DNA of 64,000 nt, from the NCBI GenBank assembly GCA_029844215.1, contig CM056738.1, positions 44,590,388-44,654,387 on the forward strand, written 5' to 3'. The notes beneath the pieces were generated by a model. The model searched no databases, was not told the DNA's origin, and was given only the letters and a program-made list of their open reading frames with translations. Both the position numbers and the translations under genes were made by a program. This DNA comes from Przewalskia tangutica (lineage: Eukaryota; Streptophyta; Magnoliopsida; Solanales; Solanaceae). This document shows positions 11,295 through 23,453 of the stretch, one piece after another. Position 1 is the first letter of the stretch. Every line of letters begins with the position of its first letter.

Positions 11295-12101
11295 TGATGT
11301 AACGATTCGTTAGGTCACTTTAGATATTTTACTTATTTTTCCATAAATGGCCATTTTCGTAGCTTTTTTATGGTGTATCTAACTTACGAGGATGGGTGGT
11401 GCAATTACCGAGGCAATCAGGTGCAAATAATAGAAGAAAATATAAGTTTTGAAAATTAGAAGTTCTAAGTTTGGAAAAATTTGACTAAGAGTTGAATTTT
11501 GGGTAAACACATCTAGAATTGTAATCCAATGGTTTCATTAGATCCGAAACGTGATTTTTGATTTATATGGATGGTTGGGATGCATCCTGAATGATTTGGG
11601 TGATATCAGATAAGAAAGTGAATTCTAGGAAGTTCTTAAGTTGAAGGAGAGATTTGGGTTGACTAAAGTCAACGTCCGGGGTAAATGAGTCTTTTTCAAA
11701 ATTTCGTTGATTCCATTAGGTCCGGAATGTGATTTATAACTTACATTAGTTCATATCTAGAGGGGTTTGAGTATGATTTGGGTCATTAGTTGAGAAACTA
11801 GCTAATATAAAGATTTAGAGTTGACCACAGTCAACATCGGATCAAGATGACCTTTTAGGGTGTTTTGAGTGCACAAACAGGTTTCTAGTATGTTTTATGA
11901 TCAAAATATATATACGGTGTCTGAGATGTTTCGGATGAGTTTTGGGTGTAAACAAATTGAACGGAGTACCACTTGCCAGCACAATTGCGCTCAAGGTGTG
12001 TGGTCATGCTGGTTAAATTTTCCAGGTTGAGCGCAATCGCGATCACACTAATCAAGCTTCATGTGTTAAAATTGACATAATTGGGATTTTCCAGTTATTT
12101 T
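11295..12101 (+). repeat. LTR of gypsy element E, first part
   Basis: The LTR begins TGATGTAACGATTCG, related to the D LTR start TGATATAATGACTCG at 23454. Shared words such as GAGGATGGGTGG/GGGGATGGGTAG and ACCGAGG/CCCGAGG follow at the same spacing. The LTR is interrupted at 12101 by the hAT transposon and resumes at 15542. The final 8 bases, GTTATTTT, are the left copy of the hAT target duplication. Confidence 0.75.
12094..12101. repeat. hAT target site duplication, left copy
   Basis: GTTATTTT is repeated exactly at 15534-15541. Eight bases is the hallmark target duplication length of the hAT superfamily. Confidence 0.95.
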
Positions 12102-12125
12102 TAGGGCTGGCCAGTGGGCCGGGCC
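12102..12125 (+). repeat. hAT terminal inverted repeat, left
   Basis: It begins TAGGGCTGGCCAGTGGGCC and pairs with the right terminus at 15510-15533 with one mismatch (C versus A at base 6). The TAGGG start is typical of hAT ends. Confidence 0.93.
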
Positions 12126-12573
12126 GGGCCCACCGGGATCGGGACCAGCGATATCGGGACGGCCTCGGTGGAGAGAGGGGCGGGTAGGTGGGCGGCGCGG
12201 ACCGAGTTCGATGGGCGGGCCTGGACTGCCTGACTGCCCAAGTGTGTTTTTTTAATTTTCCACTAAATTAAAAATACTAAATTACTAACAAAGTAACATT
12301 AACATATAGTCATATAGTGATAGTCATAGACTCATATACTCATATTATACTATTATAGTATTATAGTATTATACTCATATATATAATATATTTATAAAGT
12401 ATAAACTAAATAATTAAACAAAGACAAGAAGAGTGTAAAAAAAACATCTCAAGGCTGTTTTTGTGCCTCTTATATTATTAATTATTTCATTGAAATATAG
12501 TTATATACAAGATTCAGAATTACAACATTGTAGTGTACTGTTGTTGAAAATTTTTGCAAAAGACATAGAAAAA

Positions 12574-14889
12574 TTAAAAAATTGCAATGAAATAAATTAC
12601 CAATTTGAAAATACTTTTTCTAGTTTCTTTATAATTTCGTGTGGTTCTTCGGTTGGAATTGGTATATCTGGTTGACCGCACCTCCTTCGCTCCACTCGTA
12701 TCTAATCTCTGAATAGTACCGCCATCTCCAAGTTGTCTCCGACTAATGAGTGTCTGTGCTCTCCTATTTGAAATCTGTCTGCAGAAAAAAGCGCTTTCAG
12801 AAGCGATTGATGACTCTTGAATGTTCAAAATATCTCGGGCCATCATTGAAAGTGTCGGAAATGTCTTCTCATTCTGCATTCAATATTTCAGCAAGTCTTC
12901 ATTTCCGTCTTCATTGATAACTGCTTGGTAAGGTAAAGTACCCTGCAAAACAAAAACATCGAACTCGCTAATTTGGTTAGCAGTGCTACCACCACACATT
13001 CTATTTCTGAGGCTTTCAATACTAGCCGCAGAAACAACATGTCTTTTTTGAGGTTGTGTTGAAGTAGAAGAAGATGGTACGAAAGTCGGTTGGTTACTAG
13101 CACTTTCTTGCTGGTAATGCCGATATACTTTTTTGCATTCATCTTCTACGCTATTCAACACTTCTTCTAGCGTTGGTTCAATAGGTGACTCAACATTTAA
13201 ATTATTGGGAGTTGGAGGTGTTAGTACGTTCATACAGTTATAAATATTTTCAATAAGACTTTTACAACCCTCTACTTTTATAGTCGGGTTTAATACAACA
13301 CCAATAATATAAATAGGGGGAATAGGAATAAAATATTTCTTTAATTTCATACACATTTTTTTAATAGCTGCCTCATAAGCAGTTTTTTCATATATTCTTT
13401 AAGAAGTAAAAATATTACAGCTATATAAAACAACATAGTTGAAATAGTAGGATAATATAAAGTAGAAAATTCTTTTGTTGCTCGTTGAAAATTCTCTAGA
13501 AATACAATAAGTTCTTTAATTTTGTCCCAATCATTATCCACAATCATATCATTTGGATTTTGATTATGAGCGTTAAAAAATAAAGTGATAGGTTTTCTAT
13601 AGTCATAAATACCAACTAGTTGGTCATATAAAGAATTCCACTTAGTTGGTACTTCTTCGGGAATTTTTCTGTAAGATAGTCCACAATCGTGACAAGTTTT
13701 TTTATATTCTTTTCTCTGTTGAATTCTATTATTTTTTAAAATAAAGTTTATAGCAAATTGTATTTTTTCAAGAATATCTTGAAAAAGTGAAAGACCATCT
13801 TTTACAACTAAGTTATAAATATGGCACGCACATTTGATATGAAAATGTTTTGAAAAAGACGGAGTTAAAATTTCTTTTAAAATATAAATAGCAGTATTGT
13901 TAGAAGATGCATTATCTAATGTAATACTCATAACTTTATCAGTTATTCCGTAATAATCGCAGACTGAATAAATATTTTCTGAAATAAACTCACCAGTGTG
14001 CCTACTATCTATATATCTATATGCTAAAATACATTTTTGCATAGACCATTTATAATCTATCCAATGACATGTTACCGTTAAATAATCATGGTCGTTAGTA
14101 CTACGACCTATATCAGAAGTTAGAGAGACTTTGCAATTTAAATGATATAATGAATAACACAAATATTATTGATATTCGTGTGCAAATTTAAACACGTCCC
14201 TCTTAACCGTTGATCTAGGAAAACCTTTATAAGAAGGATTATACATATCTCTAATATAATGAATAAAACCAGGCGATTCAAGAAATGAAAAAGGCAAACC
14301 CTCCACAACAACTAATGTTGCTAGTGCTTCCCTATCTTTATGTTTATCGTATTTAGGGCCTACAACTCCCCCGTCATAGGGTTAATTTGACCCTGTACTT
14401 TGTCCGGGACAGTATGTGAACCTTGTCCCGATTGAGAGGACGCTTGCTCACCATCTTTTTCAATAATGTATTGGGCATGCAAGGCTTTGTGTTTTTGCAA
14501 TAGGTGTCTTCCTAAACCCCCGTCCCACCATGACCTTGTCCAATTTTAAAAGAATAAACAGATTTACAAGTTTTACATATAGCTACTTGATTCGGTACGT
14601 CCCTGTCAAAATATTTCCATACAACTGATTTTAATGATCTTTTTGTCGGACCTCGTCTCATACTAGGAGGGATAGGAGGCATTTCACTAGTGGGTGTATC
14701 ATCATCTTCATCAGTAGGTGTATCATCATCTAGAGTGTCATCTAAATTAAAATCTTCTTCATTTTGAGGATAAACATTTGTATCAAGATCATATGGTATT
14801 TCAGGAAACAGTTCAGGATCTATAAAATCATCTTGTCTAGGAATACTAGAAGAAGTACCCTTGCCGAAAAAACTTTTTGTTCTTTTCAT
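12574..14889 (-). pseudogene. hAT (Ac/Tam3-like) transposase, frameshifted
   Basis: Order on the minus strand: start at 14889, an acidic N-terminal stretch, and a BED zinc finger (VVWKYFDRD, AICKTCKSVY) to about 14520. A frameshift inside GHGGTG then follows near 14512. The catalytic RNase-H-like core lies at 14162-13347 (SLTSDIGRS, ITLDNASSNN, HIKCACHIYNLVV, PTKWNSLYDQL). The helical insertion and acidic linker come next (13356-12880). Last is the C-terminal dimerisation domain (FPTLSMMARDIL, SIASESAF) from 12879. At the last junction a single missing base after LLKY turns a tryptophan codon into a stop. About 650-700 codons would be normal; at least three frame breaks make it inactive. A DDE-like Asp in TSDIGRS and LDNASSN is visible. 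Confidence 0.9.
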
Positions 14890-15509
14890 TTTAATTATGA
14901 TAATAAATAGTTAAAGACTTAAAGATAATGAAATTAAATGTGCTAAATGAAATAAAAACAAAATAATAATTTAATGAGAGAACAAATGTACCAAACGCCG
15001 ATGTAGAGTCGATGTGTAATCGAGAGAGCTTGAAAATTGAAACTTTGCTCGATAGATTAATCCTCAAGCTAGTTGCCAACTTCACTCTCAATTCTCAAAT
15101 TAATAAATAGAGTGAATATGTAGTAGACAATGTTGTATAGAAATTAGAGAAAATGTAGGAAGATTTGTGAGAAATAAGAAGAGAAAATGAGGTATTTATA
15201 GTTGGAAAATTGAGTTAAAGTGTAAATATAATAACTGAGGGGTTAAAAATAAATATAAAGGGGGTAGGGGGGTTGGGGGAAACCAAAAATGGCCGTTGTC
15301 TAACGGCCAAAATGTAAAATGACCGTTAGACAACAGCTATTTTTGGCAAATGGCGGATCAAGTGAATGGCGGGATCGGCCGACCGGACGTCGGGTCTGGC
15401 GGATCGGGCGGGACCATACCATGTCCCGTCCCGGGTCGAGCCCTGGGCCCGTTTTTTTTTTCCACGGTGTCGGGTCGGGGTCGGGTGGGTACCGAGACGG
15501 GGTCGGGTC

Positions 15510-15533
15510 GGCCCGGCCCACTGGCCATCCCTA
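15510..15533 (-). repeat. hAT terminal inverted repeat, right
   Basis: On the minus strand it begins TAGGGATGGCCAGTGGGCC, the inverse of the left end. Confidence 0.93.
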
Positions 15534-15541
15534 GTTATTTT
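15534..15541. repeat. hAT target site duplication, right copy
   Basis: GTTATTTT, identical to 12094-12101. Confidence 0.95.
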
Positions 15542-17350
15542 CACTATTGTTAGAGGTCTAGAATTTATTTTTTTGGAGCTTTTTGAAGGGTTTTTCAAGA
15601 TTCTTCAAAGGGTATATTTCTAACATTCATTTTACTATTCTACCTTTGATTATTACGAAATTTCATCATAGAAATCATGATTTGATATTCATTTTTCATG
15701 GAAATGGGTTTTAAATAATTTATCAAATTAAAGTTCAATTTGTGAATGGATTCCACAGATTTTTGAGATCCTTACTATTTAGACTATGGGTAAGATGAAT
15801 TTATGTTGAAATTCCAGTTTTTCCCTTATAGGCTTGGGGATTGCTTTTTGGGTTCGTTTATATTTCGAAATAGTATAGGAATATAGGTATCATTAGACTC
15901 GTCTAAGCTCGTATAATACTATTTGACTAGATTGAACTCAAACAATGGTTTTGGACGCGATAGAGATTCCATCTTTGCGTGGATCAAGTTTGGATCATTC
16001 ATGAGCTTTGTGACTTCAAATCTAAGGCAATTTGAAACTTATGACCTTATTTAAAGCGTCGTGATTGTAATGAACTAATTAGAGGGTAATGGGGATGTTA
16101 AGTGGATCCCGATACTTGTGAGGTGACGAACACTTGTATCGGGTACCAGTGTCATATTAAGGGTATTTGCGCTATTTCAATTGTATAGACCGATAATGCC
16201 ATGCTTTGGGAACTAGATAATGGCTAGTATGATTCTATGAATTTGTGATTAGCGTATAAAGCCCATACTTTCTGTCGCCATGATTATATGAGTGTTTTAT
16301 CTATGAATGTGTGTTCTCATCACTCTTAAATACTCGTTTATAGTGGAAAAAACTAATGGTCAAATATTTAGGTCCTACTTTAATTAAAGATTGAGTCTTT
16401 ATTGCATATCTTTGCTTCTTGTTCTTGTGCATGTCATATTCATATTTTCATATGGTATCTCATGCATATTACACTCGAGGATACGTATGTGGATCCGAGG
16501 GAAAATGGTTTGGGATGGAGGGATGTGATTTATGTAAGCTCTATTGGCTAGAGGCAGATAATGTGAGCTTAATATTATCTAGGAACCCGAAGGAAAATGA
16601 TATTGACATTAATAGTGCATTAAGACCATTCACACAGGTACATGGAGACCGTCCGTGCTGGTATATGGACCTAACGAGTCTCCCACGGGTCCCGATTCAT
16701 AATATATCGTTGATAGAAAAGCCTTTACATTCCATAGAATTTGCATATCATCTTATTAATAGCTGACTTGGATGCCTTGCCTAAATAGAAGATTGAATCA
16801 TTCTTAATTGTTTATTTGGCTACTTAAACAGACTTGAGGACTTATAGACTTTTACCTTTAGGCTTGAAAGTTGTGATTATGATTATAATTATAATGTGAT
16901 GGACTAATAGTGATTAAAGTGTGGAAGTAGTAATTTGGATACCAGCTCTCGTCTCGTCTCTATTTTAATTAGTGTCGGTCGATGATGCTGTGGAGTACAC
17001 ATTTTTTATCCATACTCACCCTACACTTTATTTACCTTTTTGTGTGCAGATTTGTTTCCTAGCACGAGCGGATATCGAGACCACGTTTGTCGTTGAGGAG
17101 ACCAGAGGATTTGGGGTGAGCTACTAGCATGACTTGTGGCACCAGATTCTTCATCTATCTTCATTTTTGTCTTTTTTTATTCTTAGAAAGGTTATGTATT
17201 CGGGTTGTGTCCTAGAATTGTAATTCAATTTAGCCCATTTTTGTACTGGTGATACTAGGTTTTGGATTTATAGCACTATTTTCGTACTTTCTATATTACT
17301 TAGTAAATTAGGTTATGATAGGGAGCCACTAACCATATTTGCACTTCTTT
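15542..17350 (+). repeat. LTR of gypsy element E, continuation after the hAT
   Basis: The LTR text resumes immediately after the hAT target duplication. A TGTGTGCAGATTTG...TATCGAGACCACG segment near 17042-17085 resembles TGCAGAT...CATCGTCGTCGACCAG in the D LTR. The final GTTCGCCTATCGG...GGTCATGACA part seen in D (58640-58702) is missing, so the E LTR is truncated by the copia fragment that follows. The right limit is approximate. An open frame at 16419-16766 has no known motif. Confidence 0.65.
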
Positions 17351-18134
17351 GCAGGGGTTTTAGGAAATAAGGCGGCAAAGTGAGAATGAATTGCATTTTT
17401 CAAGCCAATGGCGAACCAACACTAGATTTAGCATTAGGACATGTGTTCAATTTAGTAGTGATAGAATATTAGCATTAAAACACGTTTTAGATGTACCTTC
17501 CATTAGAAGGAATTTTGAAAATAATGGGTTCTGGTTATAATGTTTTTCGTTAATAACTCTCATATTATTAAGTATAATAGATGTTTTACCTACAATGCTG
17601 CAAGGGTACATGATATTTTTGTGCTTGATGTTTCTCCTGATGTGCTACAACCAAAAGAACTAAATAACGTTGACATGCCACGTAAAAGAAAATGTATTTC
17701 TGAATTGAGTCAAACTTATTCACGACACTTACGTCTAGGCCATATAAATCTAAATAGGATTTTGAGGTTGGTTTCTGGTGGACCTTTGAGTTCATTGAAA
17801 GTGGAGACACTACCAACATCCTGTTAATGAAAAATGGCCAAGAGACATTTCCCTTTAAAAGAAAATAGAGCCAGTGATAAGTTGGAATTAATCCATTCTG
17901 ATTAGTGTGGTCCTATGAATATACAAGCAAAAGGTAGTTTTGAGTATTTTGTGACTTTCACAGATGATTACTCAAAATATGACTTTATATTTGTTGCACC
18001 GTAAGTCTGAAAGATTTGAAAATTCAAAGAATTTAAGATGGAAACGGAGAAACGACATGATAAACATATCAAATCGCTACGATCTAATCGTAGTTATGAA
18101 TACCTTTCTGCAAAAACTTCTTCGGAAAGAGGAG

Positions 18135-18620
18135 TTGCTTGCCTAACCACACCAACCACCAGCGAGTTTGCATATGTTGTAAATAGAAAGAGAGAAACCT
18201 ACTTCCGTTCGGTTGCTTATGATAGATTGTGCAAGGTTTCGGGGATCGTCGATCAAACAGGTTGATTCCCGCTTTTCGGAAAGACAAGTAGTCAAATTAT
18301 TCCTCGTCTAAAAATATCCAATTATTGATGCACAATACTTCATATATAGTTCGAACTGTATAAGCGCAATAATTAATTTTAGCTCGAATCGTTTGTAGGG
18401 GAACCCTACCTTCTCTGATCCATTCGACACGTGTTGTATTTCGACGAAATGCTCTGGATTCTAGGAGGACTATAATGAGGAGGACTCGGGCCTATCCTAA
18501 AAAAATCGAGGTAGTCAAACGGGGGTGTGAATGCGAGATGCCAACTTGAAGTGAGAGGAAGCCGATGACGAGAATTTCGAATCGTAGGACTTTTTTTAAG
18601 GGATCGTCGACAAACAGATT
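18135..18620. other. Foreign insert in the copia integrase, carrying plastid DNA
   Basis: The integrase reading stops matching near 18115-18140 and resumes at CGGAATTACATCTC-like text near 18622. The roughly 480 bases between do not match copia proteins. Two near-identical words, GGATCGTCGATCAAACAG at 18242-18259 and GGATCGTCGACAAACAG at 18602-18618, bracket most of it. The middle encodes the plastid rps3 3' end on the minus strand. The remaining parts are unassigned; they could be other organelle DNA. Confidence 0.55.
18297..18433 (-). pseudogene. rps3: Plastid ribosomal protein S3 gene fragment (nuclear plastid DNA)
   Basis: The minus strand reads RVEWIREGRVPLQTIRAK, then NYCAYTVRTIYEVLCI and IFLDEE followed by a stop at 18297-18299. 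This is the C-terminal end of the chloroplast S3 protein of the 30S ribosomal subunit, which normally ends IFxDEE. About 45 codons are preserved with a few substitutions and no frameshift in that stretch; upstream sequence no longer matches. It sits in reverse orientation within a copia integrase, so it is a transferred organelle fragment with no function here. Confidence 0.72.
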
Positions 18621-20945
18621 GTGGAATTACATCTCAATTATCTACACCAGGAACACCACAACAAAACGATGTGACAGAAATAAGAAATAGGACACATATG
18701 GAAATGGTTAAATCAATATCCTTTTGGGGATATTATTTAGAAACAACAAATTACATTGTTAATTTGGTTCCTTCTAAGTCACTACCTTCAACTCCAACAG
18801 AATTATGGACTGGGCGGAAGCCCAATATGCGGTACATTCAAGTTTGGGGTCGTCTAACACATGTACTGAAAGGGAAAATAGATAAATTGAATCGAGAGGT
18901 GTGGGTTTTTATTGGATATCAAAGGGAAGAAAGGGATGCTTATTTTATTGTTCTGAAGAAAAGAAGGAGACAGTTGCAACAAATACCAGATTTTTGGAAA
19001 AAGGACTATTTAATAAACTATGTTCCTAGAAGGAAGAAGCAAACTTGCTTTACAGGAATTAAGCAATGGAATAACAAATGATTTATCTTATGAACATATC
19101 CTGACAACCAATATTGATATACCACTACATTATCATAGTGGGAGGAATGTCAATAGGCAACATGACACACAAGAGTAATTCCCGACATCTCGCTATCTTA
19201 AAGTGATGAGAGTAATGTTGAGAAACCTGAACTTGAGCAAGAAGTTAATAATATCCTAGCACCACAATATGTGGAGGATAACATTGAGACTATATATACT
19301 CTAAATGATGCCATGGATCCACCATAAGAACAAAATGGTGTAACTGCACCTGTAATGTATCATCGTAATGGGAGAACTATTAGAAAACCTTCTCGGTAAG
19401 TGCTCTTTGCAGAATCTTACGATAGGATTCCTGAAGATCCGAATACAAAACCTCTAAATTGTGATGAAGCACTACATGATATAGATACTGAAAAGTGGAT
19501 TGCTGCTATGAAATCTAAAATGGAGTCCATTTATTCCAATCAAGCATGGGATCTTGTAGAACCATCTACAAGAGTCAAACCTATTGGTTGCAGATGGATC
19601 TATAAGAGAAAATAAAGGAGTGGATGGAAAAGTACACACTTTTAAAGCTAGGCTTTTTGCTAAAGGGTTTACTCAAAAAGAAGGGATCGAGTATGAAGAG
19701 ACATTTTCGCCGGTAGCCATGCTTAAACCATAAGAATCCTATTATCTATTGCTACTCATTATGATTTTCAAATCTAGAAAATGGATATCAAGATGGATTT
19801 CCTTAATGGAAGTCTTGATGAGTGCTTTTATAATGGCACAACTGTATAGTTTCATGAAAAGTAGAGTTAAGCACATGCCATGTAAACTAAACAAATCCAT
19901 TTATGGATTGAAACAAATATCTAGGGCATGGAACAATTATTTTGACAAATCGATTAAGTCATTTGGTTTTGATCAATGTGATAACGAGTCTTGTGTTTAT
20001 AAGAAATTGGATCGATAAAAAGTAGTGTTTTTAGTACTGTATGTTGATGACATCTTGCTTATAAGAAATAATGTGAGCATTTCGAATTCAGTCAAAGAGT
20101 GGATGTCCTCACATTTTGATTTGAAGGACTTGGGAGAAGTGGATCATATCCTCTAGACCAAGCTCATGCGAGACTGTAGGAAAATGATATTAGGTTTATC
20201 TTAAGCACTTTATAGTGATACTATTCTCTCACGATTTAGCATGAGGAATTTCAAGAAAGGATTTCTTCCTTTCAGGCATGAAATTTCTCTATCAAAGGTC
20301 AGCCTCCTCATAAAACTGATGATATAGAGAAGATGAAGACAATACCTTATGCTTCTATTATAGGGAGTCTTATGTATGCAATGCTATGCACTAGACCTGA
20401 TATGCTTTGTTGTTGGCATAATTAGCATATTTTAGTGTAATCATGAGCGAGATCACTGGACTGTAGTTAAACATATAATCAAGTACCTGAAAAGGACTAG
20501 GGATTATATGTTGACTTTTCACTCAGGAAATCTCATACCCGTTAGGTATACAAATTCATATTTCCAGTCAGATAGAGATTCTAAACAATCTACCTCAGGA
20601 CATGTGTTTACCCTAGAAGGAGGAGCCGTAAGTTGGAGGAGTATCATGCAATCCTATGTTGTTGATTCCACCATGGAAGCTGAATATGTGGCTGCCGCTG
20701 AGGCCGCCAAAGAGGTTGTATGGATAGGAAACTTTATGAAAGAGCTTGGTGGTGTCCCTTCAATTCAAGCACCGATTACACTTTATTGTGATAATAGTGG
20801 TACGGTTGCAAAATCAAAGGAACCATGAAGCTGTAATAGGAGTAAACATATTGAGCATAAATATCATTTAATCCGTGACATTATTAAGAGGGGAGATGTG
20901 AAAGTTTTGAAGGTTGCATCAGCAAACAATTTGACAGACCGAAGT

Positions 20946-23453
20946 ATAATTTGAAGGATAGTACCTAATGATGTATTTTGGGCTTACTAATGCCCCCGCT
21001 ACCATCATGGATTTGATGAATGGGATATTCAAGCCTTATTTAGATTCGTTTGTGATCGTGTTTATTGATGACATTCTGATTTATTTGAAGAGTAAGGGAG
21101 ACCACGAGAAATATTTGAGGGTGGTTCTTGGTTTGTTAAAGGAGAAAGAGTTGTATTCCAAGTTCTCAAAATGTGAATTTTGGCTTAGTTTCACGGAGTT
21201 TCAGGGGAACGTAGTGTCGAAGGAGGGCATCATGGTAGATCCGAAGAAGATAGAGGCAGTTAGGGCTTGGGCTAGGCCAACTTCAAGGAATGAGATATGG
21301 AGTTTTATGGCTCTCGTAAGTTATTATCATTGGTTTATCAAGAGTTTCTTTCTATTGCTTATCATTTGACATGGTTGACTTAGAAAGATGTACCTTTCCA
21401 GTGGTCTGAGGAGTGTGAGGAGAGCTTTCAAAAGCCTAAGTCACTTTTGACCTTAGCCCCGATTTTGGCCTTGTTGTGGAGGGAAGGGACTACTCCGTGT
21501 ATTATGATGCTTCGAGGATTGGCTTGGGTTGTGTTTTAATGCAATAGGTCATAATAATAGAATATGCATCAAGGCAGTTGAAGGTGCATGAGAAGAGCTA
21601 CACCACTCATGACTTGGAGTTGGCAGTTGTAGTTTTTGCATTAAAGATTTGGAGGAACTATTTGTATGGGGTTCATTGTGAGGTGTTCACCGATCACCAT
21701 AGCCTTCAACATGTGTTCATTCAGCGAGATTTGATTTCTAGACAACATCGATGGATGGAGTTACTCAACAATTATGATATAACTATTTTGTACCATCCAG
21801 ACAAGGCTTATGGGGTGGCAGATGCCATGATCTGAAAGATGGTGAATATAGGGAGCTTGGTACATTTGATTATTGATAAGTGTCCTTGCTTTAGAGGTTC
21901 AGTCCTTAGCCAACAACTTTGTGAGAGTTGATAATATCAAGTCCGGGTAGGATTTTGGCTTGTATTGAGGCGATGTCATAATTTTTGGAGTGTATCAAGG
22001 CCCAACAGTTTGATGATGTGAAATTGTGCAAGATTAGGGACAATGTGATGTGAGGGGAAGGCAACGAGGCTATACTTGATAGTGAGGGAGTCTTTGGGAT
22101 CAAATGAAGAGTTTATGTTCTCTTGTGTGGGAGGTTTGATGAGATTTATCATGGAGGAGGGTCATAGTTTCAGGTATTCTATTCATCCGGGTGCAATAAA
22201 GATTTATCGTGATTTGAAGTAGCACTATAGGTAGGGTAGTATGAAGAGGGATATTCTTGAGTTTGTGTCTCAGTGTCTGAATTGCCAGCAGGTTAAGTAT
22301 GAACTCTAGAGACCAGGTGGTTTGACTCAGAGGATGTCCATACCCGAGTGGAAATGGGAGAGGATAGCTATGGATTTTGTAGTTGTGTTGTTAAAGATTT
22401 TAGGCAAGTTTGTCTTTTGCTTTATTGTGGACAGGTTGACCAAGTCTGCACACTTCATTCCGGTCCAGACAACCTACAATTCTGAGAAATTGGCTATGAT
22501 TTATATTCGAGAGATTGTTCGGCTGCATGGGGTGCATATTTCTATTATTTTAGACCGGTTCAGTTTGCTTCTCATTCTTGGAAGACATTGAAAAAAGAGT
22601 TGGGTACTCATTTGGATCTTAGGATAATATTTCACCCTCAGATGGACGGTCACTCAAAGCAGACCATTCAGGTTTTGGAGGATATGTTATGGGTTTGTGT
22701 AATTGATTTTGGTGGTCATTGGGACCAATTCATACCATTGGAAGAGTTCACTGACAACAACAATTATCACTCCGGCATTATATGACACCATTTGAGGCTT
22801 TATATGGTAGGAGATGTCGTTTTATGATTGAGTGATTTGATGCATTTGAGGTGAGGCCATGAGGTACCGATTTGTTAAGAGACTCCTTAGAGAAGTTAAA
22901 GATGATCCAGGACAAGCTCCTAGTGGTTCATAGTAGACAAAAGGAGTATGCAGACCGGAAGGTTCGAGATATGGAGTTCATGGTTGGTGACAGGGTTCTA
23001 TTGAAGATTTTGCTTATGAACGGTGTGATGATATTAGCTATGAAGGGAAAGTTGAATCTGAGGTGTATTAGGCTATTTGAGATTCGTCAGAGGGTTGGAG
23101 ATGTGGCACATGAGTTGGCTTTGCCACCAGACCTTTCAGGTGTTGATCCGATATTTCATGTTTCCATGCGGAAGAAGTACCATGCTGATGGGTCCTATAT
23201 TATTTAATGAGACTCTGTGTTGTTTGATAAGAATTTAGAGTTAGAAGAAGAGCTTGTGTCCATTCTAGATAGGCAGGTTAGAAAATTGAGATTAAAAGAG
23301 ATTACTTATGTGAAGGTGCAATGGAAGCACCACCCCGTTGAGGAGGCTAATGAGACTGATATGCAGAGTGGATATCCTCACTTATTTACTGATTCTAGTA
23401 CATTTCTCCTTTCATTTCTCACCGTTCGAGGACATTGCTTTTTAATTGGTATC
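20946..23453 (+). pseudogene. Ty3/gypsy element D pol (RT, RNase H, integrase), degenerate
   Basis: The reading begins inside reverse transcriptase: FGLTNAPATIMDLMNG (about 20975) and VIVFIDDILIYL (21052), with the FIDD active site, then thumb words to 21360. RNase H follows (SYTTHDLELAVVVFALKIW near 21597, FTDHHSLQHVF, LLNNYDITILYHP). The integrase zinc finger lies near 22220-22300 (FVSQCLNCQQ), the core at 22322-22800 (WKWERIAMDFVV, VDRLTKSAHFIPVQ, HPQMDGHSKQTIQVLEDML) and the chromodomain-like tail at 22872-23450. Gag, protease and the first half of RT are absent; copia G abuts the left end. Stops and frameshifts occur throughout. The 3' LTR follows at 23454. Confidence 0.9.

Larger units (their letters stand above)
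12102..15533 (-). mobile_element. hAT DNA transposon, 3.43 kb, complete ends
   Basis: The element is bounded by terminal inverted repeats of 24 bases with one mismatch and a perfect 8-bp target duplication. It encodes a minus-strand transposase with several frame breaks. Both ends are strikingly GC-rich (12105-12240 and 15350-15530), with GGGTCGG/GGGCCGG words that are probably the subterminal binding sites of the transposase; the centre is AT-rich. It is inserted in the LTR of gypsy E and is therefore younger than E. The untranslated left third (12240-12570) is AT-rich with CATATA/TATTATAG runs and no gene. On the minus strand the region upstream of the transposase start (14890-15300) contains no recognised feature. 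Confidence 0.92.
17390..20945 (+). pseudogene. Ty1/copia element G, pol remnant (integrase, RT, RNase H)
   Basis: Domains appear in copia order but in broken frames. The GAG-pre-integrase region (VLDVPSIRRNF near 17485, RHLRLGHINLNRI near 17725) comes first. It is followed by the integrase core (VTFTDDYSKY near 17950, KSLRSN near 18070, then after an insertion STPGTPQQN near 18645). The linker has WTGRKPNMRYIQVWG near 18805. Reverse transcriptase includes DEALHDIDTEKWIAAMKSKM at 19460, GCRWIYKRK, and YVDDILLI at 20041-20064 carrying the YVDD active site. RNase H (DSKQSTSGHVF, STMEAEYVAAAEAAKE, LYCDNSGTVAKSK) extends to about 20930. Gag, protease and both LTRs are missing. The fragment ends abruptly at NNLTD and adjoins gypsy D. 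Confidence 0.88.

Noticed and set aside
15300..15623. Five overlapping open frames on both strands with Gly/Arg/Pro-rich peptides
   Set aside because: They all come from the GC-rich subterminal region of the hAT element; low-complexity composition keeps frames open by chance and no motif is present.
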